From NCBI GenBank assembly GCA_033344795.1, contig JAWPMS010000001.1, positions 2,604,001 to 2,668,000 of the forward strand: 64,000 bases of DNA, written 5' to 3'. Position 1 is the stretch's first letter. Each line of letters starts with the position of its first letter. Origin of the DNA: SHLQ01 sp033344795. GTDB taxonomy: Bacteria > Actinomycetota > Acidimicrobiia > Acidimicrobiales > SHLQ01. Position numbers and translations under genes: made by a program. The notes under the pieces are model-generated. The model worked only from the letters and a program-made list of their open reading frames with translations. It was not told where the DNA came from and did no database searches. Shown here one piece after another: positions 33,991 through 42,873 of this stretch.

Positions 33991-35289
33991 ATGGCAGTAA
34001 CCGAGATTCAGTCGACCTCGCGGATCGCGGTCGTCGGCACCGGCTATGTCGGGCTCACGACAGGCGCTTGTTTTGCCCAACTCGGGCACAACGTCATGTG
34101 CGCTGATATCGATGAGAGCAAGGTCGAGCGCTTGAAGCGTGGCGAGATCCCCATCCACGAGGAGGGACTCGAGTCGATCGTTCAGGAAAACATGAAGGCC
34201 GGGCGCCTCGAATTCGTACTTGGCGCCGAAGCAGCGGTGAAAGGCCGCGAGTTCATCTACTTGTGCGTGCCAACCCCGCAGGGAGCCGATGGCCGCGCCG
34301 ATCTTTCGTATGTCGAGGCAGCGGCGCGCGAGATCGCCCCATTCCTCGATCGTGGAGCCGTCGTTGTCAACAAATCGACGGTGCCCGTTGGCTCGACTCT
34401 CCTCGTCGAGCGTGCAATGCAACGCCCGGACGTGCACGTGGTGTCCAACCCGGAGTTCCTGCGCGAAGGTTCCGCTGTTGACGACTTTCTCAACCCGGAC
34501 CGCGTCGTCATCGGCGCTGAAGATCGGGGCGCAGCCTCACGCGTTGCGGCGCTGTATCTCGGGGTCAGGGCACCGATTCTGATCACGGATCCAGCCTCCG
34601 CCGAGACGTGCAAGTACGCCGCGAACGCGTTTCTTGCGACCAAGATCAGCTTTGCGAACGCTGTCGCTGCGGTCTGTGAGGCAGCGGGAGCAGACGTCGC
34701 TGACGTCCTCATGGGGATCGGTTACGACAGTCGTATCGGCCATCACTTCCTGAAGCCCGGGCCGGGTTGGGGTGGCTCCTGTTTCCCGAAGGACACCAAG
34801 GCGATGATCGGAATTGCCGAAGACGCCGGCTATGACTTTGCATTCCTGAAGGGTGTGATCGAGGTCAACAACGAACAGTTCGATCGCGTCGTTGAAAAGA
34901 TTCGCTCGTCCGCTGGTGGTTCACTCGAGGGCGTCCGAATCGGAGTCCTCGGTTTGACGTTCAAAGCCGGCACCGATGACATGCGCGATAGTCCCTCGAT
35001 AGAGATCACCGGGCGCCTGGTCGAAGCCGGAGCGATCGTTTCCGCATACGACCCCGTTGCAAAAGACTGTCCGATCGAGGCCGTCAACGTCGTCGACGAT
35101 GCCTACGCCGCTGCCGAGGGAGCCGATGTGTTGGCAATCCTCACGGAATGGGAAGAGTTCAAGTTCGTCGATCTCGACAAGTTGGCTGAAGTCATGAACA
35201 CCAAACACATCGTCGACGGTCGCAACCTGCTCGATCGTGGTGCCGTTCGTCGTCGTGGATTCACCTACCAGGGGATCGGTCGCTCGTAG
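33991..35289 (+). CDS. ugd: UDP-glucose 6-dehydrogenase
   Basis: A 432-residue enzyme making UDP-glucuronate with two NAD. VVGTGYVGLTTGACFAQLGH binds NAD; KSTVPVGST, NPEFLREGSA and the catalytic GPGWGGSCFPKD with C264 are all present. The ATG at 33991 follows GAGGA by nine bases; an in-frame ATG at 33919 lies inside the LCP gene and is rejected. The stop overlaps the UXS start, and the two genes form one pathway. Confidence 0.97.
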   Translation: MAVTEIQSTSRIAVVGTGYVGLTTGACFAQLGHNVMCADIDESKVERLKRGEIPIHEEGLESIVQENMKAGRLEFVLGAEAAVKGREFIYLCVPTPQGADGRADLSYVEAAAREIAPFLDRGAVVVNKSTVPVGSTLLVERAMQRPDVHVVSNPEFLREGSAVDDFLNPDRVVIGAEDRGAASRVAALYLGVRAPILITDPASAETCKYAANAFLATKISFANAVAAVCEAAGADVADVLMGIGYDSRIGHHFLKPGPGWGGSCFPKDTKAMIGIAEDAGYDFAFLKGVIEVNNEQFDRVVEKIRSSAGGSLEGVRIGVLGLTFKAGTDDMRDSPSIEITGRLVEAGAIVSAYDPVAKDCPIEAVNVVDDAYAAAEGADVLAILTEWEEFKFVDLDKLAEVMNTKHIVDGRNLLDRGAVRRRGFTYQGIGRS

Positions 35290-36227
35290 TGGCCCGCGTC
35301 GTAGTCACCGGCGGTGCAGGGTTCCTTGGGTCGCATCTCGGCGATGCGTTGCTCGCTCGCGGTGACGAAGTCGTCGCGATCGACAACCTGATCACTGGCG
35401 AGACTCGAAACATCGAACACAACTTTGGTCATGAAGGTTTTTCGTTCGTCAATGCCGATGTGTCGAACTATCTGTGGGTGCCGGGCGACGTCGACGTGGT
35501 GATGCACTTTGCATCGCCGGCTTCGCCGATCGACTATCTCGAAATGCCGATTCAGACGCTGAAGGTGGGCTCCCTCGGAACTCACAACAGCCTGGGATTG
35601 GCCAAGGCCAAGGGCGCAAGCTTTTTCATGGCGTCGACCTCGGAGGTGTACGGCGACCCGCTCGTGCATCCCCAAACGGAGGAATACTGGGGCAACGTGA
35701 ACCCCGTTGGCCCACGCGGGGTCTATGACGAGGCCAAACGTTTCTCCGAAGCGATGACGATGGCGTACCACACCCATCACGGCATCGACACCCGCATCGT
35801 TCGCATCTTCAACACCTACGGTCCACGGATGCGGCCAAACGATGGTCGTGTCGTCTCGAACTTCATCGTTCAGGCGCTGCAAGGCGACGATCTGACGATT
35901 TATGGCGACGGCTCTCAGACACGAAGTTTCACGTATGTAGCCGATGAGATTCGTGGTTTCCTCGCGTTGCTCGACAGCGATGTCACCTCGCCAACGAACA
36001 TCGGCAACCCCAACGAGTTCACCATCAGTCAATTGGCGGAGCTCGTGGTCGAGATGACCAACAGTGGGAGCGTCGTGACCTACCACGATCTGCCCGTCGA
36101 TGATCCAACACAACGCAAGCCCGACATCACAAAGGCGAAGAACCTTCTTGGCTGGACGCCAGAGGTTGAGCTGCGCGAGGGCCTCGAGCGCACGATCGAA
36201 TATTTCGCGTCGTTGCTCGCTCGCTGA
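35289..36227 (+). CDS. uxs: UDP-glucuronate decarboxylase (UDP-xylose synthase)
   Basis: A 312-residue short-chain dehydrogenase converting UDP-glucuronate to UDP-xylose. GGAGFLGSHLGDALL, STSEVYGDPLVHPQ and the GVYDEAKRFSEA segment with catalytic tyrosine and lysine, together with RIFNTYGPRMRPNDGRV, fit UXS closely. It starts with GTG sharing a base with the stop of ugd. The product could feed the pentose- or rhamnose-adding transferases that follow. Confidence 0.92.
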   Translation: MARVVVTGGAGFLGSHLGDALLARGDEVVAIDNLITGETRNIEHNFGHEGFSFVNADVSNYLWVPGDVDVVMHFASPASPIDYLEMPIQTLKVGSLGTHNSLGLAKAKGASFFMASTSEVYGDPLVHPQTEEYWGNVNPVGPRGVYDEAKRFSEAMTMAYHTHHGIDTRIVRIFNTYGPRMRPNDGRVVSNFIVQALQGDDLTIYGDGSQTRSFTYVADEIRGFLALLDSDVTSPTNIGNPNEFTISQLAELVVEMTNSGSVVTYHDLPVDDPTQRKPDITKAKNLLGWTPEVELREGLERTIEYFASLLAR

Positions 36228-36249
36228 TCGCCGCGAGTAGCGTCGTGGC

Positions 36250-37314
36250 GTGACACGGGCTGCAATTCTGGTCGAACAGAACTGGAACGCTGTCCCAGGA
36301 GGCACGGCGCGTTCGGTGAACTCTCTGCTCGATGCGTTGACCGCGCACACCGAGCTGGATCTCGTCGGGCTCGCGCTGCGCCATCGCCAGAACCCGGTGC
36401 TCGAGCTTCCCAGTGGCCTCGAGCTCGAGTCGATTCCCCTGCCGGCGAGGGTCACCGTTCAGTCGTGGAATCGCACCGGCCGTCCCTCGATTGACAGGTG
36501 GTTCGAGGCAGACGTGGTCCATGCTCCCGCGTATGTCATTCCGGGAACTTCGAAGCCCCTTGTTGTGACGATTCATGATTTGGCGTTCGTGCGTCATCCC
36601 GAGTGGTTCACGGCGCATGGGGTTGGCTTCTTCAATCGCTTTTTGGCGCAGGTGGTCGCCAGCGATGCGGCGGTGATCGTGCCCTCTGCTGCGACAGCAG
36701 ATGACTGCGTGCTGGCTGGGATCGACGAGACCCGCATCTCGACGATCCCCTGGGGATCGAACGCGCGGCCGGTTCCGGACGACGAGGCGCAGCGTGTTCG
36801 GCTTGCCCATGGATTGCCCGAAGAGTTCGTCTTGTATGTGGGAACGCTGGAACCACGAAAGAACCTGGCGATGTTAGGCGCCGCGATGAGCCTGATTGAC
36901 CAACCGATCCCGCTCGTCGTCGTCGGGCCGGCAGGATGGGGTGACGTCGAAATTGCGAACGCCATCGTGCTTGGCGAGGTGTCAACGCGCGATGTCGCAG
37001 CGTTGATGGCTCAGGCGACGGTGCTTGCCTACCCGAGCCATTTCGAGGGATTCGGTCTGCCGGTTCTCGAGGCGATGGCTCAGGGGACGCCCGTGATCGT
37101 GACGCAGAACACGGCCCCCGCCGAGATTGCTCGCGACGCGGGAATCGCCGTCGATACGCGAAGTGCTCGGGCGATTGCAGGAGCCGTCGACGAGCTCGTG
37201 AGAGATCCGGCGCTGCGCGACGAAATGGGCGCTCGCGGCCGAGCTCGTGCGCGGGGGTACGACTGGGCGACGACAGCCGAGGACACCGCTGCCATCTATC
37301 GGTCGGTGTTGTAG
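36250..37314 (+). CDS. GT4 glycosyltransferase
   Basis: A 354-residue GT-B enzyme. Residues 160-200 include YVGTLEPRKNL, and 255-285 the donor-site motif PSHFEGFGLPVLEAMA with the two conserved glutamates. There is no membrane span. The GTG start is 22 bases after uxs, and the stop shares its last base with the next transferase start, so it belongs to the nucleotide-sugar operon. The acceptor is unknown. Confidence 0.93.
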   Translation: MTRAAILVEQNWNAVPGGTARSVNSLLDALTAHTELDLVGLALRHRQNPVLELPSGLELESIPLPARVTVQSWNRTGRPSIDRWFEADVVHAPAYVIPGTSKPLVVTIHDLAFVRHPEWFTAHGVGFFNRFLAQVVASDAAVIVPSAATADDCVLAGIDETRISTIPWGSNARPVPDDEAQRVRLAHGLPEEFVLYVGTLEPRKNLAMLGAAMSLIDQPIPLVVVGPAGWGDVEIANAIVLGEVSTRDVAALMAQATVLAYPSHFEGFGLPVLEAMAQGTPVIVTQNTAPAEIARDAGIAVDTRSARAIAGAVDELVRDPALRDEMGARGRARARGYDWATTAEDTAAIYRSVL

Positions 37315-38438
37315 TGCGCGTTGGGATCAATCTCTTGTGGCTGCGGCCTGGGGAGGTCGGCGGGTCTGAGATGTATGTGCGTCGCGTCCTTCGTGCTGTC
37401 AGCCAGGCCGTTGCGTCCGACGGAACGGCGCCGATCGAATGGCATCTCTTCGGGACGGAAGCAGCGATCGATAGTGTCCGGCCGGGTCTGGCGTCGGTGA
37501 CACCGCACCTCGCCCCGGAGCAGTTTGTCCAGCCCGCACGCCGCGTGCTTCTCGAGCGGACGTGGTTGCGCCGTGTGATGCGCTCCGATCTCGACGTTGT
37601 CCACCATCCCGGTGGAACCGTGCCGTTCCCGTCAACGATCCCGACGTTGTTGACCATCCATGACCTGCAACCACTCGACGATCCGACAAACTTCGGCGGC
37701 CTGAAGCGACGATTCCTCGAGCGAGCGATACCTCTTTCGGTCGCGCGGGCCGATCTCGTGGTCACGCCGAGCAACTGGGTGACACAACAGGTTCGCGAAA
37801 AGTTCTCGCTGTCGTCGGACAAGGTACGAACGGTTTCTGCATTCTCCGACCTCCGCTCGACAACCGATGAACACCGGGCATCTGCGCGAGTGCAGGCGCT
37901 GTTCGACGACGGCCCGCTCATCTTGTATCCGGCGATGACGATGCGACACAAGAATCATCGCGTTTTGTTCAGAGCGTTTTCGGAGGCGCAGCGCGCTCGC
38001 CCCGAGATCCAGCTCGTCTGCGTCGGAGCGATTGGGCGTGACCATGACGAGATCAGCGCCGCGGCCGCAGTCACGTCCAGCCGCATTCATCTGTTGGGAC
38101 ACGTGTCGAGCGCAGATCTCGAGGCCCTGTACCTCGGCGCCGAGATGATGGTGTTTCCCTCGCGGTATGAAGGATTTGGTCTGCCGATCCTCGAGGCGCA
38201 GCAGCGGGGACTCCCAGTCGTGGCTTCGACGGCTGGCGCCTTGCCAGAGGTCGCTGGCCTTGGAGCGAGGTTGTTTGACCCCGACGACATCGACGGCTGG
38301 GCGCGGTCCATGAGAGAGCCTCTCACCGGCGCCGCACGTGACTCGATTGTGGCGAGCGGCTACGACAACGCCACTCGATTCACCGCTGCAGCGACGGCGA
38401 AACAGCAGAGAGGCGCATACCAGGAGCTGACGCTCTAG
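37314..38438 (+). CDS. GT4 glycosyltransferase
   Basis: A second GT-B transferase of 374 residues, start GTG. VGINLLWLRPGEVGGSEMYVRRV opens the acceptor domain, TIHDLQPLDDP is typical, and FPSRYEGFGLPILEAQQRG is the donor motif. It is related to its upstream neighbour, suggesting an old duplication, but each keeps its own acceptor loop. The genes are directly adjacent and overlap by one base. Confidence 0.93.
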   Translation: MRVGINLLWLRPGEVGGSEMYVRRVLRAVSQAVASDGTAPIEWHLFGTEAAIDSVRPGLASVTPHLAPEQFVQPARRVLLERTWLRRVMRSDLDVVHHPGGTVPFPSTIPTLLTIHDLQPLDDPTNFGGLKRRFLERAIPLSVARADLVVTPSNWVTQQVREKFSLSSDKVRTVSAFSDLRSTTDEHRASARVQALFDDGPLILYPAMTMRHKNHRVLFRAFSEAQRARPEIQLVCVGAIGRDHDEISAAAAVTSSRIHLLGHVSSADLEALYLGAEMMVFPSRYEGFGLPILEAQQRGLPVVASTAGALPEVAGLGARLFDPDDIDGWARSMREPLTGAARDSIVASGYDNATRFTAAATAKQQRGAYQELTL

Positions 38439-38440
38439 CC

Positions 38441-39667
38441 TTGCGCACGGTGAAGATTCAGGTGCTGTGCCCCCATTTCGAACCCGACAGCGCTCCGACC
38501 GGCGAATTCATGAGCGCGATCGTGAACCATCTCGGGGCAATGGGCCATGAGTTGCACGTCGTCACCGCTCTTCCCTGGTATCGCGAGCACGCGGTCGAGT
38601 CGGGTTGGGAAGGCAAGCTCACCCGTACCGAGAAGCGGCCGTGGGGCAAGATCACCCGAGTGCATCCGTTCCCAACGGATAAGGGGAACATCGGGGCTCG
38701 CGCTGCGGCGTTTGCCGGATTCACCGCCATCGGCCTCGGAGCCGCCGTCGTCGATCGGTTCGACGCCGATGTCGTTTTCGCCATGTCCCCGCCCCTTTCT
38801 CTCGGCGTTGCGGGGTGGCTCGCGGCAAAACGTCGCAGAGTTCCCTTCGTCTTCAATATTCAAGATGTCTTCCCCGACGTCGCGATCGAGACGGGAACGA
38901 TTTCGAACCCTCGTGTGATTCGTGCCGCACAGGCGCTCGAGAAGTTCGTCTACGACCGCGCCGATGTCGTCACTGTTCTGAGTGAAGAGATGGAACGAAA
39001 CGTGGCGAACAAGACGAGCACGGCGACGCGAATCATCCCAAATTTCGTCGACATCTCGACGTTCGAACCGCAAGCGCTCGAGAATTCGTATCGCGATGAG
39101 TACGGCCTCGAGGGCAAGCGTGTGGTCATGTACTGCGGCAACGTTGGTTTCTCCCAGTCGATCGAGCTGCTCGCCGATGCGGCACGTGAGATGACCGACC
39201 TCGAAGACGTCGTGTTCGTCGTCAACGGCGGGGGGTCCGCAATCGGCGAGGTTCGCCGTCGAGCCGAGGGGCTCGACAACTTCCGGGTGATTCCGTACCA
39301 ACCGGTCGAGCGCGTGCCCGAGGTGTTGGCAGCAGCCGACGTGCATGTGATCCCGTTGCGGCGCGGCTTGGCGTGGTCGAGTGTTCCATCGAAGCTGTAC
39401 AAGATCTTGGCGGTGGAACGTCCGGTCGTGGCAAGTGTCGACGAGGGGACCGAGGTCGGACGTGTCGTGGTCGAGGCCGGTGCAGGACACTCGGTTCCGC
39501 CTGACGAGTCGGGGCCCTTGGTCGAGGCTCTACGCGAACTGCTCGCATCTCCCGAACGTCGCAGCCACATGGGAGCTTCCGGTCGCGCATGGGTCGAAAA
39601 GTGGGTGACGCCAGAACGAGCGGCACAAGACTACGAGCACGTGTTCGAGGAGTTGTTGGAGCGCTGA
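38441..39667 (+). CDS. GT4 glycosyltransferase (WbuB-like)
   Basis: A 408-residue transferase opening with KIQVLCPHFEPDSAPTGEF and carrying NIQDVFPDVAIETG, VLSEEMERNV, MYCGNVGFSQS and the donor region KLYKILAVERPVVASV, a set typical of WbuB-type enzymes that add amino or deoxy sugars. The TTG at 38441 or GTG at 38450 could start it; the latter matches the family N-terminus better. It is the last of the ugd transcript. Confidence 0.93.
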   Translation: MRTVKIQVLCPHFEPDSAPTGEFMSAIVNHLGAMGHELHVVTALPWYREHAVESGWEGKLTRTEKRPWGKITRVHPFPTDKGNIGARAAAFAGFTAIGLGAAVVDRFDADVVFAMSPPLSLGVAGWLAAKRRRVPFVFNIQDVFPDVAIETGTISNPRVIRAAQALEKFVYDRADVVTVLSEEMERNVANKTSTATRIIPNFVDISTFEPQALENSYRDEYGLEGKRVVMYCGNVGFSQSIELLADAAREMTDLEDVVFVVNGGGSAIGEVRRRAEGLDNFRVIPYQPVERVPEVLAAADVHVIPLRRGLAWSSVPSKLYKILAVERPVVASVDEGTEVGRVVVEAGAGHSVPPDESGPLVEALRELLASPERRSHMGASGRAWVEKWVTPERAAQDYEHVFEELLER

Positions 39668-39738
39668 GGTAAGGATTCCGCAACGATCGCGGCCGGGTGC
39701 GAATCCATTGTTGGCGTTTGTCGCTAGCATGCTCTGTC

Positions 39739-40641
39739 GTGGCACGCTCAGATTCGTCCAAGAACTCCGCTTCCGACTCTTCGAAGAAGGTCGCCAAGGC
39801 TGCAAAGGCCGGCTCGACACCTTCCTCGGCGGTTGGCCGCGAACAACGTTCCCTCGGCTTTCCAATGGCGATGGCTGCAGTCATCGTGCTCGGGACTGCC
39901 CTTGTCGCATTTGCCTGGAACGCCCGTGATGTCGAGGCACTGTCGCCGTCATTTGACGATCACTGGCATCTCCCCATCGGTATCTATGACTGCACGACCG
40001 ATGGCTTCTTGCCCAACTTGGAGGACCCCGGTCTCGCAAACGCCGGAATTCACACCCATGGCGACGGCGTCATTCACCTCCATCCCTTCTCGTCATCGGC
40101 GACGGGCAACAACGCACAGCTCGAACGATTCCTCGATGCGACCCGCACCGACATCGTGAATGACGAACGCATGACGTTCGCTGATCGCCCCGCACTTGAG
40201 GAGGGCGTCCAGTGTGGTGGCGAGGATGCAATCTTGCAGATTGCACGGTTTGCACCTGGAGCGTCGACACCGAGCGAGGTCGTCACCGAGGATCTGCGAA
40301 ACTTCCGTTTCCGTCAGGATCAGGAGGGCATCGTGATTGCGCTTGCGCCCGCCGGTGCCGACATTCCTCCGCCCCCAGAGGCCTCGGTGAGCCAAGCTGC
40401 TGCAGCGTCACCGAACATCCTACGTACCGATGGTCTTGGCGATCTGGACGCGGGCATCACTGGCGAGGGCTTTGATGCTGACGGGAATCTGCTCGACGGC
40501 GATGGCAACGTCTTCCTCGATGAGGACGGCAACCCCATCAACATCAACGACGTCTTGGCCAACAACGACGCTGACGCAGATGCAGATGCAGATGCAGATG
40601 CAGATGCAGATGCTGACGCCGACACAGAGGCGGACGGGTAG
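39739..40641 (+). CDS. Conserved membrane-anchored protein with HTHGDG motif and Asp-Ala repeat tail
   Basis: A 300-residue protein with a basic N-terminus, one membrane span (about 43-60) and an external domain. The domain opens DHWHLPIGIYDC and has IHTHGDGVIHLHP, rich in histidines that may bind a metal, and another cysteine near 155. The tail (from about 230) is acidic, with a run of D-A pairs encoded by a GATGCA hexanucleotide repeat. The domain recurs in actinobacteria next to glycan genes; I give no activity. GTG start. Confidence 0.7.
   Translation: MARSDSSKNSASDSSKKVAKAAKAGSTPSSAVGREQRSLGFPMAMAAVIVLGTALVAFAWNARDVEALSPSFDDHWHLPIGIYDCTTDGFLPNLEDPGLANAGIHTHGDGVIHLHPFSSSATGNNAQLERFLDATRTDIVNDERMTFADRPALEEGVQCGGEDAILQIARFAPGASTPSEVVTEDLRNFRFRQDQEGIVIALAPAGADIPPPPEASVSQAAAASPNILRTDGLGDLDAGITGEGFDADGNLLDGDGNVFLDEDGNPININDVLANNDADADADADADADADADADTEADG
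40570..40623 (+). repeat. GATGCA hexanucleotide tandem repeat in coding sequence
   Basis: About six tandem GATGCA units with slightly varied edges encode alternating Asp and Ala near the protein end. Because the unit is six bases, changes in number would lengthen or shorten the tail without shifting the frame. This stretch is short and is not a CRISPR array. Confidence 0.9.
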
Positions 40642-40692
40642 TCGTCAGCCGCTGGTACCGGTCTAAGCCGTTAGGGCTCCGTCCCGACAGCC

Positions 40693-41166
40693 TCAGGTTG
40701 TTGCACTCGGCGGGGCGCTCGGTGCATCTTCCAGACCCAATTCGACATTGATCCGGCTCGATGAGTCTGCCTTTGTGTCTCCGCCCACGCCGAACAACAT
40801 CTCGATGCCGTGCTGCTCGCAGATGGCGGCCTCAGGTACGAATCCCTCCTCGCGGTCTCCGCCATTCGCGAAGATCAGGTGGTGATCGGGGAAGTCGGCG
40901 GCGATCTTTCGGAGGGAGGCACTCACCGTTCGATCGCGGTCGATCGCAATGAACGCGTGGTCGACGAGACGCAGCGCCTCGACCATGCGGAGGCGATCGG
41001 CCTCATCGATGATGAGCTTGCCCTTCTTGGCGATCTGCTGAGCGTTGTTGTTCACGATCACAATCACCAGGTCGCCGTGCGTCGACGCGGCCTCGATCAT
41101 GTCGAGGTGGCCAACGTGCATAGGACTGAAATAACCGCTCACAATCACGCCAGTGGTCTTTGACAC
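40693..41166 (-). CDS. Nucleotidyltransferase-superfamily protein (cytidylyltransferase-like, HVGH motif)
   Basis: A 157-residue small Rossmann enzyme. The first loop SGYFSPMHVGHLDMI contains the HXGH nucleotide site, and the KIAADFPDHHLIFANGGD segment resembles the second conserved region. Members activate phosphorylated small molecules with CTP or ATP (glycerol-3-phosphate, phosphopantetheine, heptose). RfaE C-terminal-like sugar activation fits the neighbourhood, but the substrate cannot be named. It is the last gene of the minus-strand cofD/cofE run, 15 bases after cofE. Confidence 0.85.
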   Translation of the reverse strand: MSKTTGVIVSGYFSPMHVGHLDMIEAASTHGDLVIVIVNNNAQQIAKKGKLIIDEADRLRMVEALRLVDHAFIAIDRDRTVSASLRKIAADFPDHHLIFANGGDREEGFVPEAAICEQHGIEMLFGVGGDTKADSSSRINVELGLEDAPSAPPSATT

Positions 41167-41181
41167 AACACTCCTCGAGAT

Positions 41182-41874
41182 CTACCGAAACAGGTCTTCG
41201 TGTGGCGACCGAACAATTTCGTCGACCACGCCGCCGGATCGAAACCAATCGGCGGGAACGCCCCGAACGATAGCGGCGGGGTACCCATCGCTCTTGCCCA
41301 TCACGAGGTCCGCGGCGGCAGCCAACTCATCGACCACGGCGACCTCGGTGACCTGGAGTTCACGACCGAGGGCGTCATTCGTGCCACGAAGATCGAGGAT
41401 TGGCCCGATCCCGGCGCTGCCGATCGCCACGTCGGTGACCCCTCGTCGCCACGGACGTCCAAACGTGTCGGAGATGACGACACCTACATCGATTCCGCGC
41501 ATGGCTCGGACCACGTCTCGAATTCGGCGGGCTGAACGATCCGAGTCGGCGGGGAGCAATACCGCATGGCCGGCTTCGACGTTCGAGAGGTCAACTCCTG
41601 CGTTCGCGCACACAAACCCATGTTTGGTCTCGCTGATGATCAGCTCACCTCGCCGCCGGAGAATGCGTACGGACTCGTCTTCCACAATCGCCTTGTGTCC
41701 CCGGGGGTCCTCCGTGTCGATCTCGACGATCTGCCCTTCGGCTTTCGACACGACCTTCTGTGTCACGACCAATACGTCACCCTCGGCGAGTTGAGGGTCG
41801 GCGGCCAACATCCCCGCCAGGTCATCGCCTGGGACGATCTCGGGGATGCCGGTGAGAGGGAATATCGAGAGCAT
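41182..41874 (-). CDS. cofE: Coenzyme F420-0:L-glutamate ligase
   Basis: A 230-residue CofE that adds glutamates to F420-0 using GTP. PLTGIPEIVPGDDLA, VVTQKVVSKAEGQ, SDTFGRPWRRGVTDVAIG and the GRELQVTEVAVVDELAAAADL end are typical. It lacks the C-terminal FMN domain found in mycobacterial FbiB. Its ATG directly follows the cofD stop. F420 made here would supply the LLM-kinase fusion protein at 3946-5433. Confidence 0.95.
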   Translation of the reverse strand: MLSIFPLTGIPEIVPGDDLAGMLAADPQLAEGDVLVVTQKVVSKAEGQIVEIDTEDPRGHKAIVEDESVRILRRRGELIISETKHGFVCANAGVDLSNVEAGHAVLLPADSDRSARRIRDVVRAMRGIDVGVVISDTFGRPWRRGVTDVAIGSAGIGPILDLRGTNDALGRELQVTEVAVVDELAAAADLVMGKSDGYPAAIVRGVPADWFRSGGVVDEIVRSPHEDLFR

Positions 41875-42873
41875 CTAGTGGACTCCTCTACGAGGGCGAA
41901 CCGATCGAGCGAGCGTGGCAGATGAGAGCGCCGAGCGAGCGAGCGCGGCGCTACGCCTGGCGCCGTCCATGATGGTGTCGGTCACGTAGGGAACCACACC
42001 GAGCGAGGCGATCGCGCGACTTCGAGCGGCGTCCTCATCGTCGATGAGCAAGACGTCCGTCAGCCCGGCCCAAAGTCGAGCCACCCCTGTCGCGGTTGGA
42101 TCGTGGCCGAGTTCAGCGAGCATTCGTGCGGCGGGGCCCTTGAGAGCTTCACCACCGACTATTGGAGAGATGGCCACGGTCGGCGCAGCGCTGTTGGCTA
42201 TGGCGGCTCGCACGCCGGGCACGTCGACGACGGGAGCGATCGAGACCAAGGGGTTGGAGGGCGCGATGACGATCGTCTCGGCCGTTTCCAGAGCCGTCAA
42301 GACCTCGGGAGTCGCCGATGTGTGTTCGATGTTGTCGAAGCGAACCTGTGAAATCGGCACGCCATGTTGCTCTCCGACGAAGTACTCCTGGAAGCTGATC
42401 TCTTGTTGGGTATCTGCTCGCGTCACCCAAGTGGAGACCCGGTCGTTCGTCACCGGAAGCATCGTCACATCGACGCCCCATGACCGTGCGATCTCACCGG
42501 TGACTTCGGTGAGCGACGCTCCCTCGGCCAGCCGCGCCGTTCGCTGTAGATGCGTGGCAAGGTCCTGATCGCCGAGATTGAACCAATTGCGATCGCCATA
42601 CCGGCCGAGGGCCTCCATTGCGCGCCACGTCTCGTTTCGCAGACCCCAGCCACGGTCGGGATCGATGGCTTCCGCGAGCGTGTATGTCACGGTGTCGATG
42701 TCGGGGCTGATCGACAATCCGTGCAAGACCATGTCATCTGCGACGTTGATGATCGCCGTGACCTGGTGAGGATCGACGACGCTCGTCAGCGCTCGGAGGA
42801 ATCGAGCGGCGCCGACGCCACCACAGATGACGGCGATCCTCGGCGTCGCAGGATTGTCAGATGGGCTGTTCAT
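41875..42873 (-). CDS. cofD: 2-phospho-L-lactate transferase
   Basis: A 332-residue CofD. GGVGAARFLRAL and INVADDMVLHGL at the N-terminus and IVIAPSNPLVSIAPVV late in the protein are characteristic. It joins an activated three-carbon acid to the deazaflavin Fo. The start overlaps the upstream deoxysugar reductase by 17 bases, so the minus-strand order is reductase-cofD-cofE-nucleotidyltransferase. Other F420 steps are outside the window. Confidence 0.95.
   Translation of the reverse strand: MNSPSDNPATPRIAVICGGVGAARFLRALTSVVDPHQVTAIINVADDMVLHGLSISPDIDTVTYTLAEAIDPDRGWGLRNETWRAMEALGRYGDRNWFNLGDQDLATHLQRTARLAEGASLTEVTGEIARSWGVDVTMLPVTNDRVSTWVTRADTQQEISFQEYFVGEQHGVPISQVRFDNIEHTSATPEVLTALETAETIVIAPSNPLVSIAPVVDVPGVRAAIANSAAPTVAISPIVGGEALKGPAARMLAELGHDPTATGVARLWAGLTDVLLIDDEDAARSRAIASLGVVPYVTDTIMDGARRSAALARSALSSATLARSVRPRRGVH

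Noticed and set aside
40570..40623. Hexanucleotide repeat as a CRISPR or regulatory array
   Set aside because: Units are six bases with no spacers and lie inside a coding frame, encoding Asp-Ala pairs.
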